Source: Xenorhabdus bovienii SS-2004
Lineage (GTDB): Bacteria > Pseudomonadota > Gammaproteobacteria > Enterobacterales > Enterobacteriaceae
Reading direction: 5' to 3'
DNA: 64,000 nt
NCBI RefSeq assembly: GCF_000027225.1
Contig: NC_013892.1
Location: 310,001-374,000, forward strand
In this document: in pieces, positions 31,028 to 42,500 of the stretch
Position numbering within the stretch: the first letter of the stretch is position 1
Layout: the number at the start of each line of letters is the position of its first letter
Made by a program: the position numbers and the translations under genes
The notes under the pieces: model-generated
The model's input: the letters and a program-made list of their open reading frames with translations, nothing else
Told to the model about the DNA's origin: nothing
The model's database searches: none

Positions 31028-31056
31028 TTGAGTTTTTTTTATTGTGCGGGTATAGT
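31028..31056 (+). promoter_or_regulatory. promoter of the rpsF-priB-rpsR-rplI operon
   Basis: TTGAGT (31028-31033), a 17-base spacer containing TGCGGG, and TATAGT (31051-31056). It lies 99 bases ahead of rpsF, far enough upstream to include the leader hairpin. Confidence 0.65.
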
Positions 31057-31094
31057 TACGCGTCGATTTTTCAGCCGTATTCAACACGTTCCTT

Positions 31095-31129
31095 GCCTCC
31101 ATGGGCCACGGCTGACCCTGACAGGAGGC
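31095..31129 (+). promoter_or_regulatory. S6:S18-type leader RNA of rpsF
   Basis: GCCTCC (31095-31100) pairs with GGAGGC (31124-31129). Inside, GGG (31103-31105) pairs with CCC (31116-31118), closing a loop with CCACGG and leaving an asymmetric internal loop (TGACA). This is the layout of the known rpsF leader element bound by the S6:S18 complex for feedback repression in many bacteria. Assignment is by structure and position. Confidence 0.65.
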
Positions 31130-31154
31130 TAATAATCCGTAAGGAGCAATGCTA

Positions 31155-31553
31155 ATGCGTCATTACGAAATCGTTTTTATGGTCCATCCTGACCAAAGCG
31201 AACAGGTTCCGGGCATGATCGAGCGTTACAGTGCGACTATCACTAACGCGCAAGGTCAGATTCACCGTCTGGAAGACTGGGGCCGCCGTCAACTGGCTTA
31301 CCCAATCAACAAACTGCACAAGGCTCACTACGTTCTGCTGAACGTTGAAGCGCCACAGGAAGCGATTGATGAGCTGGAAACTAACTTCCGCTTCAACGAT
31401 GCCGTTATCCGCAGCATGGTTATGCGCGTTAAGCACGCAGTAACTGAACCATCACCAATGGTTAAAGCTAAAGACGAACGTCGTAGCCGTGACCTGGTCT
31501 TAGAAGAAGACATGGCTGATGATGCTGATGAAGCTGGGGACTCTGAAGAGTAA
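31155..31553 (+). CDS. rpsF: 30S ribosomal protein S6
   Basis: 132 residues (E. coli 131 before glutamylation). S6 binds the 16S central domain as a heterodimer with S18. The start [18 protein letters not shown] is typical; the chosen ATG at 31155 lies 8 bases after AAGGAG, and the ATG at 31149 is too close to that site. The C terminus is highly acidic and ends in Glu-Glu, the substrate type for RimK polyglutamylation. First gene of the rpsF-priB-rpsR-rplI operon. Confidence 0.98.
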   Translation: MRHYEIVFMVHPDQSEQVPGMIERYSATITNAQGQIHRLEDWGRRQLAYPINKLHKAHYVLLNVEAPQEAIDELETNFRFNDAVIRSMVMRVKHAVTEPSPMVKAKDERRSRDLVLEEDMADDADEAGDSEE

Positions 31554-31558
31554 TTACT

Positions 31559-32108
<550 letters not shown>

Positions 32109-32146
32109 TAGGCTCAGTCCATTAACGACTTTGAGAGGATAAGGTA

Positions 32147-32599
32147 ATGCAAGTTATTCTGCTTGATAAAGTAGCGAACCTGGGTAGCCTGGGTGACCAA
32201 GTTAACGTTAAAGCGGGTTATGCCCGTAACTTCTTAGTTCCACAGGGCAAAGCTGTTCCTGCGACTAAGAAAAACATCGAATTCTTCGAAGCTCGCCGTG
32301 TTGAACTGGAAGCCAAATTGGCTGACGTTCTGACAGCAGCAGAAGCTCGTGCAGCACAAATTAACGCACTGGGCTCTGTCACCATCGCTTCTAAAGCGGG
32401 TGACGAAGGTAAACTGTTCGGTTCTATTGGTACTCGTGACATCGCTGACGCAGTTTCTGCTGCTGGCGTTGCGGTATCTAAGAGCGAAGTTCGCCTGTCT
32501 AACGGCGTTCTGCGTACCACTGGTGAGCACGAAGTTCACTTCCAGGTACACAGCGATGTATTCGCACAGTTGAACGTTAACATCGTTCCTGAAGCTTAA
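32147..32599 (+). CDS. rplI: 50S ribosomal protein L9
   Basis: 150 residues (E. coli 149). Two globular domains joined by a long helix; the N domain ([32 protein letters not shown]) binds 23S rRNA domain V. GAGAGGAT-like Shine-Dalgarno sequence (GAGAGGATAAGGTA) precedes the start. Last gene of the operon, followed by a strong terminator. Confidence 0.98.
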   Translation: MQVILLDKVANLGSLGDQVNVKAGYARNFLVPQGKAVPATKKNIEFFEARRVELEAKLADVLTAAEARAAQINALGSVTIASKAGDEGKLFGSIGTRDIADAVSAAGVAVSKSEVRLSNGVLRTTGEHEVHFQVHSDVFAQLNVNIVPEA

Positions 32600-32626
32600 T
32601 CTTTGATTAGCTAAAGCGAACATGTG

Positions 32627-32659
32627 ACAAAAAACGCTGGCAATGCCAGCGTTTTTTGT
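32627..32659 (+). terminator. terminator after rplI
   Basis: AAAAAACGCTGGC, loop AAT, GCCAGCGTTTTTT. A very strong hairpin with A- and T-tracts on both sides. Confidence 0.95.
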
Positions 32660-32764
32660 TTGTATTTTTTCATTACCTATCTCGATTAAAATCCTTCGCG
32701 CGTTTACCCATTCTGGCAGGGCTGTTATGCTTGAGTCTTCATTCATTTAATAACAGGTATTTTC

Positions 32765-33385
32765 ATGACAACACCTTCTTTTGAGTCTATTGAAGCGCGG
32801 GCGAGTTACGGCATTGGTTTACAGGTTGGGCAACAATTGCAGGAATCGGGTTTACAGGGATTGGAACCAGAAGCATTACTGGCAGGTCTGTGTGATGCTC
32901 TGGAAAATCGTTCTCCGGCTATTCCTGTAGAAGAACTGCATCGTGCGTTGCGCGAAATTCATGAACGTGCTGATAGTGTTCGTCATGAACATCAGCAGAC
33001 GATGGCAGAAGAAGGCAAAAAGTTTCTGGCAGAAAATGCAGAACGTGAAGGCGTCAGCAGCACAGAGTCTGGTTTGCAGTTCTCTGTTCTGACACAAGGT
33101 GATGGTGCGATACCTGCTCGTAGTGACCGTGTTCGTGTGCATTATACTGGTCGCCTGATGGATGGCTCTGTGTTTGATAGCTCCGTGCAGCGTGGGACAC
33201 CAGCAGAATTCCCAGTGAGTGGTGTTATTCCTGGTTGGATTGAAGCGCTGACCCTGATGCCTGTTGGTTCCAAGTGGGAACTCTATATCCCTCATAATCT
33301 GGCTTATGGTGAGCGTGGCGCAGGCGCGTCAATTCCTCCTTACAGCACACTGATCTTTGAAGTAGAATTACTGGAAATCCTGTAA
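32765..33385 (+). CDS. fklB: FKBP-type peptidyl-prolyl isomerase FklB
   Basis: 206 residues, as in E. coli. The N-terminal ~85 residues form the helical dimerisation region; the C-terminal FKBP domain includes [30 protein letters not shown] and [14 protein letters not shown], with the active-site Tyr, Phe, Asp and Trp present. No signal peptide, so it is cytoplasmic. It has its own terminator. Confidence 0.96.
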   Translation: MTTPSFESIEARASYGIGLQVGQQLQESGLQGLEPEALLAGLCDALENRSPAIPVEELHRALREIHERADSVRHEHQQTMAEEGKKFLAENAEREGVSSTESGLQFSVLTQGDGAIPARSDRVRVHYTGRLMDGSVFDSSVQRGTPAEFPVSGVIPGWIEALTLMPVGSKWELYIPHNLAYGERGAGASIPPYSTLIFEVELLEIL

Positions 33386-33403
33386 TTTTATCTTTCATCC
33401 ATA

Positions 33404-33431
33404 AAATAGCCGGTTATCCGGCTATTTTTTT
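33404..33431 (+). terminator. terminator after fklB
   Basis: AAATAGCCGG, loop TTAT, CCGGCTATTT followed by T-tract. Confidence 0.93.
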
Positions 33432-33528
33432 GCGCGTTTTTTGAGATAAAGTATTCGCTATTCCAGTACAAAATACGCTAAAAATGTAATCTAAAGTTAT
33501 AGCTGAATAATGAATGCAGAGGTGTATG

Positions 33529-34269
33529 ATGCTACAACAGATCTGCCAATTGGCGCGGGAAGCTGGAGCTGCCATCATGGTGGTTTATCAGGATGAGCAG
33601 CCGTTGAAAGTAGAGCATAAAATGGATGATTCACCTGTTACTGCTGCGGATATTGCCGCCCACAAGATTATTAAAGCGGGGTTGATGCGTATTGCACCGG
33701 ATATCCCGTTGCTGTCAGAAGAAGATCCCCCTGTATGGGAGGAGCGCAAAAACTGGCAGCGCTACTGGCTGGTCGATCCGCTGGATGGTACGAAAGAGTT
33801 TATCCAGCGAAACGGTGAATTTACCGTTAATATTGCATTGATTGAGGATGGTGTTCCGGTGATGGGCGTCGTTTATGTTCCTGTGCTGAATGTTTTGTAC
33901 GCAGGGCAGGGACATCAGGCTTGGAAGGAAACCAATGGGCAGACAATTCCTATTAAGGTTGCTGCTGCAGTGCTGCCGACTGTGGTGATCAGCCGTTCTC
34001 ACATAGACGAGGAATTGAAGGATTATCTTACTCAATTAGGAACCCATCAGACAGTTTCGGTCGGATCTTCACTTAAATTTTGTATGGTTGCAGAAGGAAA
34101 AGCTCAACTTTACCCGCGCTTTGGGCCAACTAATATTTGGGATACCGCCGCAGGTCACGCTGTTGCGATTGCCGCAGGTGCACATGTCACGGATTGGGAA
34201 GGTAAGAAGCTCAATTACGCGCCGCGTGAATCTTTTCTGAATCCGGGGTTCAGAGTCACTATTTTTTAG
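33529..34269 (+). CDS. cysQ: 3'(2'),5'-bisphosphate nucleotidase CysQ
   Basis: 246 residues, the E. coli length. An inositol-monophosphatase-fold enzyme that hydrolyses PAP (and PAPS) to AMP (and APS), preventing PAP build-up during sulfate assimilation. The metal-site motifs are [15 protein letters not shown] and WDTAAGHA. I use the ATG at 33529 giving [13 protein letters not shown], which matches the family; an ATG directly before it and the frame opening at 33514 are less likely. Convergent with ytfJ across a palindrome. Confidence 0.97.
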   Translation: MLQQICQLAREAGAAIMVVYQDEQPLKVEHKMDDSPVTAADIAAHKIIKAGLMRIAPDIPLLSEEDPPVWEERKNWQRYWLVDPLDGTKEFIQRNGEFTVNIALIEDGVPVMGVVYVPVLNVLYAGQGHQAWKETNGQTIPIKVAAAVLPTVVISRSHIDEELKDYLTQLGTHQTVSVGSSLKFCMVAEGKAQLYPRFGPTNIWDTAAGHAVAIAAGAHVTDWEGKKLNYAPRESFLNPGFRVTIF

Positions 34270-34295
34270 TTATTAGTTTCTTCATTATTAAGGTG

Positions 34296-34323
34296 ATAAT
34301 GGTTCCTGTTTTGGAACCATTAT
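34296..34323. terminator. perfect hairpin between convergent cysQ and ytfJ
   Basis: ATAATGGTTCC, loop TGTTTT, GGAACCATTAT: 11-bp perfect arms. Neither side has a clear T-tract, so termination may be Rho-assisted; the position between convergent genes still favours a bidirectional terminator. Confidence 0.6.
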
Positions 34324-34363
34324 GACTAAATTATAATTACTAAGGTGTTAATGGAACTACAGG

Positions 34364-34921
34364 TTAGTTGTTCAATTCTTCTTTGATCAGATTGAGAACA
34401 TGGGTGATGTCTTCGTTGCTCAATTTACCATCTTTAACAAATTTCACGTTACCGTTTTTATCCAACACGATGATTGCCGAACTTTTGGGTTCCAGACCCC
34501 AGGCTTTCTTAGCTAAACCTTCACTATCGACAATAAACTGTGACCACGGAAACTCTTTTTTACTGTCTTCGAGACTATTACGAACGAAGACGCTGGTACC
34601 AAAAATAGCATCATCAGTATTCACGATGCTGGTTGTTTGATATTTTTCCTTTGGAAGGTCGGCTTGTTTCAACGCTTGAATCAGAGGATCATTCATCTCT
34701 TTTGCAGAACTGCGGCCAGCAATATGCTGGATGGTTCTTACTTTTCCAGGAAGTTCTGTACTGTTCCAATTTTGGTAGCTGAACTTGTCATTGTTGAGCA
34801 GTAACTCACCTTTATCTGTCACGCTGACCGTAGGGACTGGCTGTCCTACTGCGATGTTATGGGCAGATGCGAATACTGAAGTTAAGCTCAGTATTGCATA
34901 TAACATAATGTTTTTTATCAT
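34364..34921 (-). CDS. ytfJ: YtfJ family periplasmic protein
   Basis: 185 residues (E. coli 184). Signal peptide with hydrophobic core (IMLYAILSLTSVFASAHN), then a thioredoxin-like fold of the YtfJ family (YQNWNSTELPGKVRTIQHIAGR, WGLEPKSSAIIVLDKNGNVKFV). No CXXC motif is present, so it is not an ordinary thiol oxidoreductase. Function is not established; position between cysQ and ytfK is as in E. coli. Confidence 0.93.
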   Translation of the reverse strand: MIKNIMLYAILSLTSVFASAHNIAVGQPVPTVSVTDKGELLLNNDKFSYQNWNSTELPGKVRTIQHIAGRSSAKEMNDPLIQALKQADLPKEKYQTTSIVNTDDAIFGTSVFVRNSLEDSKKEFPWSQFIVDSEGLAKKAWGLEPKSSAIIVLDKNGNVKFVKDGKLSNEDITHVLNLIKEELNN

Positions 34922-35242
34922 ATTTATTCCTTATTTAGCATGGTGAAGCATGTTATCAGGGAACATCACATTCAGCATAGCGCTTGTTAACTGGTCTGTC
35001 CTCATAAAAATAAACAAATTGATAACATTTGAAACAAAATATAAGGCAATTCCATGTTAAAGCAACATAATGCTCTATATTTTCATTACGTTACGTAAAA
35101 TGAGTGATTGAATCATTTAAAATCAGGGAACAAATTTCTATATGTGTAGTCTATACATCTTACACAACAGTGATGTGTCTTCACTGATGGTGTAATGCAG
35201 AAGAAATAGTATCGTAAGCAGAATGGGAGGAGAAAAAAATAA
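34922..35242. other. intergenic region between divergent ytfJ and ytfK
   Basis: 320 bases, AT-rich, without a further gene. It must hold both promoters. A hairpin CAGTGA-7-TCACTG (35168-35186) lies in the ytfK leader, and GGGAGGAG (about 35225-35232) is a strong ribosome-binding site ahead of ytfK. I found no convincing Pho box, although E. coli ytfK is PhoB-controlled. Confidence 0.45.
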
Positions 35243-35449
35243 ATGAAAATCTTTCACCATTATAACCCACTGAAAGTTGCTCTTTACGTAAAAACTCTAT
35301 TTCGTGGGCGTTTGTATATTAAGGACATGGGCGCTTTTGAATTTAACTACGGGAAGATCTTGCCACCCAAGATAAAAGATAAACGTCACTTGAATGTAAT
35401 GAGTGAAATTAATCAGCAGGTGTTGCGCCTACAGGCCGAAATGGGGTAG
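35243..35449 (+). CDS. ytfK: YtfK (DUF1107), SpoT-activating small protein
   Basis: 68 residues, the same length as E. coli YtfK, with the conserved stretches [28 protein letters not shown] and [13 protein letters not shown]. In E. coli the protein binds SpoT and tips it toward (p)ppGpp synthesis during phosphate or fatty-acid starvation. A strong GGGAGGAG lies 10 bases before the ATG. It stands as a single gene with its own terminator. Confidence 0.95.
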   Translation: MKIFHHYNPLKVALYVKTLFRGRLYIKDMGAFEFNYGKILPPKIKDKRHLNVMSEINQQVLRLQAEMG

Positions 35450-35516
35450 TTTTTCTGTAACGGCTAACTCGCCGAACGATATGTGTCAGAGTTGACAGCG
35501 CATGATGAGTATAATT

Positions 35517-35538
35517 AACGGCCTCGCGGCCGTTTTTG
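35517..35538 (+). terminator. terminator between ytfK and ytfL
   Basis: AACGGCC, loop TCGC, GGCCGTT followed by TTT. It lies just beyond the end of the convergent ytfL gene. Confidence 0.85.
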
Positions 35539-35548
35539 ATCGGATTTT

Positions 35549-36880
35549 TTACTGGACCTGTGCTTGACTGCTGGGAGATGGGTTGGATTGGGCAGGCGTG
35601 TCCACAATTTTCGTCACCAGCAATTGGTCGATTTTGTAATTATCAATATCCACCACTTCAAATTTGTAGCCGCTGAATTTCACAAAATCCGTACGCTTTG
35701 GAATTTTCCGCAGGCGAAACATCATAAATCCTGCGATGGTTTCATAATTGTTGGAGTCTGGGAAATCATCGATATCCAGTACTCGCAACACATCTTCTAT
35801 TGGTGTGCCACCTTCAACAAGCCATGAATTTTCATCGCGGACAACAATCTGCTCTTCCTGCCCCTGATCAACTAAATCGCCCATTAAGGTGGTCATTACG
35901 TCATTCAAAGTAATGACTCCCATCACCAATGCATACTCGTTGAGGATGATCGCAAAATCTTCACCAGCCGCTTTGAAACTTTCTAGCGTATCAGAGAGTG
36001 AGAGCGTATCAGGAATCATCAAGGCATTGCGGGTTTGAACACCATCTTTCAAGCTGAGGCTCTGCCCGTTCAGAACACGGTTGAGTAAGTCTTTGGAATC
36101 CACATAGCCAGTAACATGGTCAATACCGCCATCACAAACGAGAAATTTTGAATGCGGATGGGTGGATATTTTTTCCTTGATACTGTTTTCGTCTTCATTC
36201 TTGTCAAAATAAATAACGCTTTCACGGGAAGTCATGGCAGAAGGCACGGTACGGGATTCCAGTTCGAAAACATTTTCAATCAGCTCATGCTCCTGTTTAC
36301 GTAATACACCCGCTAACGCTCCGGCTGCAACAACGGCATAAATATCATCGGAAGTGATATCTTCATTACGTGCCATAGGAATTTTAAATATTTTGAAGAA
36401 ACAGTCAGCAAGGCCATTGAACAGCCATACCAGCGGGCGAAAAGTTGCCAGACAGAAACGCATTGGATTGACAATTCTCACTGCAACGGCTTCGGGCTTA
36501 ATCATGCCAATACGTTTAGGAATCAAATCAGCAAGCAGAATAAAGAAACTGGTGACGATAATGAAAGAACAGATAAAGCCAAGTTGATCGGCCCATTCCT
36601 GACGCATGAAGTTCGAGAATAGTGTTTTCAGGGCGGGTGAAAATGCAGATTCTCCCACGACGCCCGCGAGGATCGCAACTGCATTCAGACCAATTTGAAC
36701 AATAGTAAAGAACATGCCTGGCGTTTCTTGTAACTTAAGCACATGGGCAGCATTGAGGTTCCCTTCATCGGCCATGAGTTTTAATTTGATCCTTCTTGAG
36801 GCGGCCAGAGAAATTTCAGATAGCGAAAAAAATGCGCTGATTGCACATAGCAAAAGTATTATTAATAAACTATTTAACAT
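35549..36880 (-). CDS. ytfL: CNNM/CBS-domain inner-membrane exporter YtfL (PaeA)
   Basis: 443 residues (E. coli 447). UPF0053/CNNM family: an N-terminal DUF21 membrane domain (segments ~3-25, 55-80, 95-120, 135-160), a pair of CBS domains (~210-340; PHSKFLVCDG, GEDFAIILNEYALVMG), and a C-terminal CorC_HlyC domain (WLVEGGTPIEDVLRVLDIDDFP). In E. coli the orthologue is reported to export cadaverine and putrescine under stress. The tail after residue ~425 is a variable Ser/Gln stretch. Convergent with ytfK; msrA lies behind it on the same strand with its own terminator. Confidence 0.96.
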   Translation of the reverse strand: MLNSLLIILLLCAISAFFSLSEISLAASRRIKLKLMADEGNLNAAHVLKLQETPGMFFTIVQIGLNAVAILAGVVGESAFSPALKTLFSNFMRQEWADQLGFICSFIIVTSFFILLADLIPKRIGMIKPEAVAVRIVNPMRFCLATFRPLVWLFNGLADCFFKIFKIPMARNEDITSDDIYAVVAAGALAGVLRKQEHELIENVFELESRTVPSAMTSRESVIYFDKNEDENSIKEKISTHPHSKFLVCDGGIDHVTGYVDSKDLLNRVLNGQSLSLKDGVQTRNALMIPDTLSLSDTLESFKAAGEDFAIILNEYALVMGVITLNDVMTTLMGDLVDQGQEEQIVVRDENSWLVEGGTPIEDVLRVLDIDDFPDSNNYETIAGFMMFRLRKIPKRTDFVKFSGYKFEVVDIDNYKIDQLLVTKIVDTPAQSNPSPSSQAQVQ

Positions 36881-36964
36881 AAGGCACCCGTGTTTTATCT
36901 CCAGCGGTAGGGCAGGTTTTATTTGAATAACACCGGAGGGGAGATGAAAAATTATACAAATAAA

Positions 36965-36989
36965 ATCTTACGGCATTTTACCGTAAGAT
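36965..36989 (-). terminator. terminator of msrA
   Basis: ATCTTACGG-7-CCGTAAGAT with 9-bp perfect arms. Read on the minus strand the hairpin is followed by TTTATTTG, fitting msrA termination before ytfL. Confidence 0.78.
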
Positions 36990-37035
36990 ATATAAATTTA
37001 GTCTAATGATTATAACACTGAGCTGACTAAATCGG

Positions 37036-37683
37036 CTAGTTTTTGTGCGTAGGGAGGAGGCATACCCCAATACCACCGAGTCCACAATACCCTTCAGGAT
37101 TTTTGAAGAGATACTGCTGGTGATAATCTTCCGCAAAATAGAATGGCTTCGCTGCGTGGATCTCCGTGGTGATTGTGCGCTGGTCGCCATTTTCATTCAT
37201 CGCTTGCTGGAATTGTTCGCGGGTAGCGAGTGCCTGCTCATATTGTTGAGATGAAATAGTATAAATGGCAGAGCGGTACTGTGTACCGATATCACCATGT
37301 TGACGCATACCTTGGGCGGGATCGTGATTTTCCCAGAAAAGCGTCAATAACTGCCCATAAGTGATTTTGGTTGGATCAAATACGATCCTGACTACTTCGG
37401 CATGTCCGGTTAACCCTGTGCAGACTTCTTCATAAGTTGGATTTGGCGTAGTACCACCACTGTAACCCACAGAGGTCGTGTAGATACCTTCCTGTTGCCA
37501 GAACAGGCGCTCAACTCCCCAGAAACACCCCATTCCTATATAGGCTATCTCCATGTTTTCAGGAATGTCGTTTATCGAATGCTGTGTGATGACATGGTAG
37601 GGTGATACAGTTAATGGGATTGCCCTACCCAGTAATGCATCCTGTGTGGAAACATGTTGGCTTTCGTTGGCTGAATTTGGCAA
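37036..37683 (-). CDS. msrA: peptide methionine-S-sulfoxide reductase MsrA
   Basis: 215 residues (E. coli 212). It reduces the S-sulfoxide of methionine in proteins. The catalytic motif [11 protein letters not shown] is near residue 52; [25 protein letters not shown] and the C-terminal recycling cysteines ([11 protein letters not shown]) are intact. The start is TTG at 37683, with GGGAGAG five to nine bases upstream and no ATG that keeps the family N terminus. Divergent from tamA, as in E. coli. Confidence 0.96.
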   Translation of the reverse strand: MPNSANESQHVSTQDALLGRAIPLTVSPYHVITQHSINDIPENMEIAYIGMGCFWGVERLFWQQEGIYTTSVGYSGGTTPNPTYEEVCTGLTGHAEVVRIVFDPTKITYGQLLTLFWENHDPAQGMRQHGDIGTQYRSAIYTISSQQYEQALATREQFQQAMNENGDQRTITTEIHAAKPFYFAEDYHQQYLFKNPEGYCGLGGIGVCLLPTHKN

Positions 37684-37819
37684 GATTCTCTCCCGTTATT
37701 TATAGATTTTATGGTTATTAGTTGCTTGTATATCTTTCAAACTTTACCAGAATTAATTTATTGCAGCATTTTTATATCGTTGGATTTTACCCCCAGATAG
37801 ATAAATATTAGGAGTTTGC

Positions 37820-39562
37820 GTGTCACGATACCCCTTCATATTTGTGCTTTGCGTGTCTGTCGCAACTCCATCGGCCTATAGTGCAAATTTACGATTGAAA
37901 GTGGAAGGTCTTTCTGGCGAACTGGAAAAAAATGCCAGAGTACAGCTCTCAAACATAAGTACCGAGGAAGTCGCTCCCGATGCGCGCTTTCAGGCCCGTG
38001 TCGAGAAAGCCATACAGCAAGGGTTAAGGCCATTGGGATACTACGATCCCACTGTTGAATTCACTTATCAGGAGAAAACACCACCTTCCCGCCCTGTTTT
38101 GACAGCGAACGTGACACCGGGTGAACCGGTACGGGTAGTCGAAGTCAATGTTGATTTGGAAGGTAGCGCAAAAACTGATAAAGATTATGCAGCACTCATC
38201 AAAAAAAATATGCCAAAGGAAGGGGCGATCCTGAATCATGGTGAATACGAACATTTCAAGGGTGCATTGAATAGTCTGGCAGTTAGAAAGGGTTATTTTG
38301 ATGCTGTGATGAAAAAAAGTGAATTAGAAGTATCACAGGAGCAGCATAAATCCTATTGGAACTTCGATTTCGACAGCGGAGATCGTTACCGCTTTGGCTC
38401 CGTGAGATACCACGGCTCGCAAATTCGTGAAAATTACCTGAACAATCTTTTGCCGTTTAAACAAGGTGAGTATTACACTTCGGATCAACTTGCGGAATTC
38501 AACAGTCGTCTGGCGAATACCGGATGGTTCAATTCTGTGGTGGTCGTGCCTGATTTTAAGGTAGGCCACACGAGCCAGGATAAGTTATTGCCACTGGATG
38601 CTTTCTTGGTTCCCAGCTCTGCCAATTATGTTGAACTAGGGGGAGGTTATGCAACGGATGTTGGCCCCCGCGTTAAAGCAAAATGGAAAAAGCCATGGCT
38701 TAACTCTCGTGGGCATAGCCTGAGTACCAATATTAACCTGTCGGCACCTGAACAAGTTATTGATGCATCCTACAAAATGCCACTCAAATCTAATCCGCTT
38801 GAACAATATTATGAGTTGCAGACAGGTTATAAACGTAAAGATATTAACGATACCATTTCTGATACGGCAACATTGAACCTTTCCCGCAATTGGGATCTCT
38901 TCACCGGATGGCAATATGGTGTCAACTTACGCTGGAGTCTTAGTCACTTTACGCAGGCTAACGTGACAAATACGACGATGCTACTCTATCCGGGAGCGAC
39001 TGTCAGCCGAATTCGCCAGCGTGGTGGCACTATGCCTTATTGGGGAGATAGTCAGCGTTATTCAATAGATTTTTCCGACAAAACCTGGGATTCGAATGTG
39101 GATTTCTTGGTGTTACAGGCCCATCACGTCTGGATCAGGACTTATAAGGATAAGCACCGCTTTGTGGTACGGGGTGATCTAGGCTGGATTGAAACCAATG
39201 AATTCAACAAAGTTCCACCGGGTTTACGTTTCTTCGCCGGGGGGGATCGCAGCATCCGTGGTTATAAATACCAAAAAATTTCACCGAAAAATAGTGAGGG
39301 AAAACTGACTGGGGCATCGAAACTAGCCGTTGGCTCACTGGAATATCAATACAATATCTATGGAAACTGGTGGAGTGCGTTGTTTGTGGATACTGGCGAA
39401 GCGGTGGATGATATTAAAAAGAGTGATTTTAAAACCGGCGCAGGGATTGGTGTGCGTTGGGCCTCACCCGTTGGGCCAATTAAATTTGATCTTGCGACGC
39501 CAGTAGGAGACGCAAGCAATCATGGTATTGAGTTTTACATCGGTTTAGGGGCTGAACTATGA
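37820..39562 (+). CDS. tamA: outer-membrane translocation and assembly module protein TamA
   Basis: 580 residues (E. coli 577). An Omp85-family outer-membrane protein with a signal peptide (cleavage near YSANLR), three POTRA domains (~25-270), and a 16-stranded barrel ([17 protein letters not shown] carries the conserved RGY lid motif, and the C terminus ends in [10 protein letters not shown]). It works with TamB in assembly of autotransporters and in phospholipid transport. The start is GTG at 37820 after AGGAG. Overlaps tamB by four bases (ATGA). Confidence 0.97.
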   Translation: MSRYPFIFVLCVSVATPSAYSANLRLKVEGLSGELEKNARVQLSNISTEEVAPDARFQARVEKAIQQGLRPLGYYDPTVEFTYQEKTPPSRPVLTANVTPGEPVRVVEVNVDLEGSAKTDKDYAALIKKNMPKEGAILNHGEYEHFKGALNSLAVRKGYFDAVMKKSELEVSQEQHKSYWNFDFDSGDRYRFGSVRYHGSQIRENYLNNLLPFKQGEYYTSDQLAEFNSRLANTGWFNSVVVVPDFKVGHTSQDKLLPLDAFLVPSSANYVELGGGYATDVGPRVKAKWKKPWLNSRGHSLSTNINLSAPEQVIDASYKMPLKSNPLEQYYELQTGYKRKDINDTISDTATLNLSRNWDLFTGWQYGVNLRWSLSHFTQANVTNTTMLLYPGATVSRIRQRGGTMPYWGDSQRYSIDFSDKTWDSNVDFLVLQAHHVWIRTYKDKHRFVVRGDLGWIETNEFNKVPPGLRFFAGGDRSIRGYKYQKISPKNSEGKLTGASKLAVGSLEYQYNIYGNWWSALFVDTGEAVDDIKKSDFKTGAGIGVRWASPVGPIKFDLATPVGDASNHGIEFYIGLGAEL

Positions 39563-42500
39563 GGTGGGTCAAAAGGCTCAGTATGACTTTTCTGCTGCTT
39601 GTTGGCCTGCTGCTGATAACCATTGTGGGATTGGTTGGCACACAAACCGGACTGCATTTTATGATTAACAGCGCAGCACGTTGGGTTCCCGGACTGGATA
39701 TCGCCAATGTCAGCGGAGGATGGCGTGATTTAACCTTAAAAGGTGTTAAATATCAGATGCCGGGAGTGAGTGTTAGTGCTGACAATTTATACCTTTCGCT
39801 ACGTTTATCCTGCTTGAAACACAGTCACCTGTGTGTCAATGCGTTAACTACGGAAGGCGTGGCAGTCTCGGTGAATACGGCTGATCTTCCTCCATCAGAA
39901 AAGTCGCCTGCATCAGAGCCATTGACTGAATTGAAAACACCGTATCCTATTTCACTGGATTTGCTTTCTTTGAAGAATATCCACGTCAAGGTTGACGATA
40001 TAGTGATTGCGTTGGATGAATTTAAAACAGGGGCGCAGTGGCGGGAAAAACAGCTGACATTGAAACCAACGAAAATCAGCAATCTATTGGTTGCTCTGCC
40101 TAAAACGCGGCCTGAACAAAGCGGTACAGTGCAAAAGGGCAAACAAAAGCCTGAACCTGAAAAATCATTGGGTGAAACCTTGAAAGCGCTATTTGCCAAA
40201 CCTTTCTTAGCTGAATTGCCCAATGTTCCTATTCCTCTCGATATTATGGCAGAAAACATTCATGGCAGTCAGCTTCGCCTGACAGGTGATACAGATATCA
40301 CGATTAATGATCTACGGTTGCAAGCCAGTAATCAGGGACAGCAGGTTGATGTGAAAACCTTCAGTGTAAGTGCACCGGAAGGCTCACTTTCGCTACAGGG
40401 GACGGCGGGGCTATCTGAACAGTGGCCAGTCAAACTGGTGATTAAGAGCAATACGAATCTGAATGAACTAAAAGGACAAAAGCTTGATTTAACCCTGAAT
40501 GGTGCTCTGTTGCAGCAGCTTAATCTGGCATTGCATCTTTCAGGACCTATTATTGCCAATCTGAGTGCTCAGACTGAGTTGGCGAAGGCGGGTTTGCCTG
40601 TACGCCTGACATTGGAAAGCAAACAACTTCAGTGGCCATTGACGGGTGAACCGGAATATCGACTTGATGGTGTTAAGCTTCGACTGAATGGCAAAGCCAG
40701 TGGCTACGATCTCTCCCTCCGTTCAGATATTAAAGGTCGTGATATTCCTCCTGCATTACTAATGTTGGATGCGAAGGGTAATGAAGAATTGCTCAGGCTA
40801 ACCCGTCTGCGTCTGTCTGCATTGCAGGGGAAAGCGGAGATCACTGGCATCGTTGACTGGAGCAAAGCGATTAGCTGGAATGCGAACCTGATTCTGGATG
40901 GCATCAATACCGCTAAACAATGGCCAGAGTGGCCAGCCAAAATGAATGGCAAAATGGCAATACGCGGTAGCTTGTATGGCGGCAGTTGGCAACTCCAGAT
41001 CCCTGAAATTGCTCTTGATGGTTATGTGAAACAGAATATCGTCAAAGCACATGGCAAGGCGTCTGGCAATGCGGCGGGACAATGGAATATTCCTCAGTTT
41101 GACCTCACTTTTGGCCGTAATAGGCTGAATGTTCAAGGGCAGCTTACAGATGAAAAGTGGAAGTTGGATGGTGAAATTAATGCGCCACAGTTAAATGGAT
41201 TACTGCCAGGATTGTCCGGTGTGGTTATCGGTAATGTGAAACTGCGCGGTAACATGAAAGCACCACAAATAGTGGCAGATTTAAATGCACGTAATGTGCG
41301 GTGGCAGAATGATCTGAAAGTGGATAGCGCCACGATTAAGGGAGATGTGCGCTCGGCTGAACAGATTGAAGGACAGCTCTCAGTTGCTGTTCATCAATTG
41401 AAACAGGCGGATTTAATCATCAATAATTTGATGCTAAATGCTAAGGGCACGGAAAAGCAGCATGATTTACATTTGAACATTGAGGGCAACCCCGTATCAG
41501 GTCAATTGGCACTCAGTGGTCGCTTTGACCGCAGTCAGGAACGCTGGCAAGGAACTATCAACAATACCTACTTTGATACTCCTGTCGGTGAGTGGCGCCT
41601 AAATAAGGCGATGGTCATTGATTACCTGAATCCACAGCAGAAAGTAACAATAGGAACACATTGCTGGCTTAACCCGAATGCACAGATCTGTGTTCCCAAA
41701 CCGATTGAGGCGGGAGCCAGTGGCCATGCTGAAGTGGTGCTTAAACGTTTTGATTTGGCCATGATTCAGCCATTCCTTGATAAAATGACTCAAGTTAAAG
41801 GCGTGTTCAGCGGGAATGCCAATGTCAAATGGACGGCGGGACAGGCTTTGCCACAGGCTAAAGTCGTCTTGCAAGGAAATGGGGTTCAGCTTCACCAAAT
41901 GGTTGAGGGAGCTGCATTACCTGTTGATTTTGAAACGTTAACAGTGAATGCAGGACTAACAAATGGTAAGGCAAATGTGGCATGGCTATTTAAGCTGGCA
42001 GGCAATGGGCAATTAAATGGCAATGTTCAGGTGGATGATCTGGAAGGCCGCCGCAAGCTATCTGGGAATGTGGATATTCGAGCTCTTTCTTTAAAGCTGA
42101 TTAAACCGATCTTGGGTAAAGACGAAAAAGCGGAAGGAGGCTTGAATGCCAACCTGCGTTTCGGTGGTAATGTAAAAAATCCGCTGTTGTTTGGTCAGCT
42201 TAAGACGGATGACCTTCAAATCGTAAGTCACTGGTTACCTTTTGATATCACTCAAGGCCAGCTAGCTATCTATTTTGATGGTGTCCGCTCTGGCTTGGAG
42301 GGTGTTATCAAAACGCCTAAAGGGCAGCTGAACCTTAACGGCAATGCTGACTGGCGTAATTTGAACGCATGGTATGCCAAAATTGCCGCGAATGGTGAAA
42401 AATTGCGTGTGACAGTGCCGCCAATGGTGAAAATTGATGTTAGCCCTAATTTGGTACTTGAAGCTACGCCTGATTTACTGAAACTTGATGGGAATGTGGA

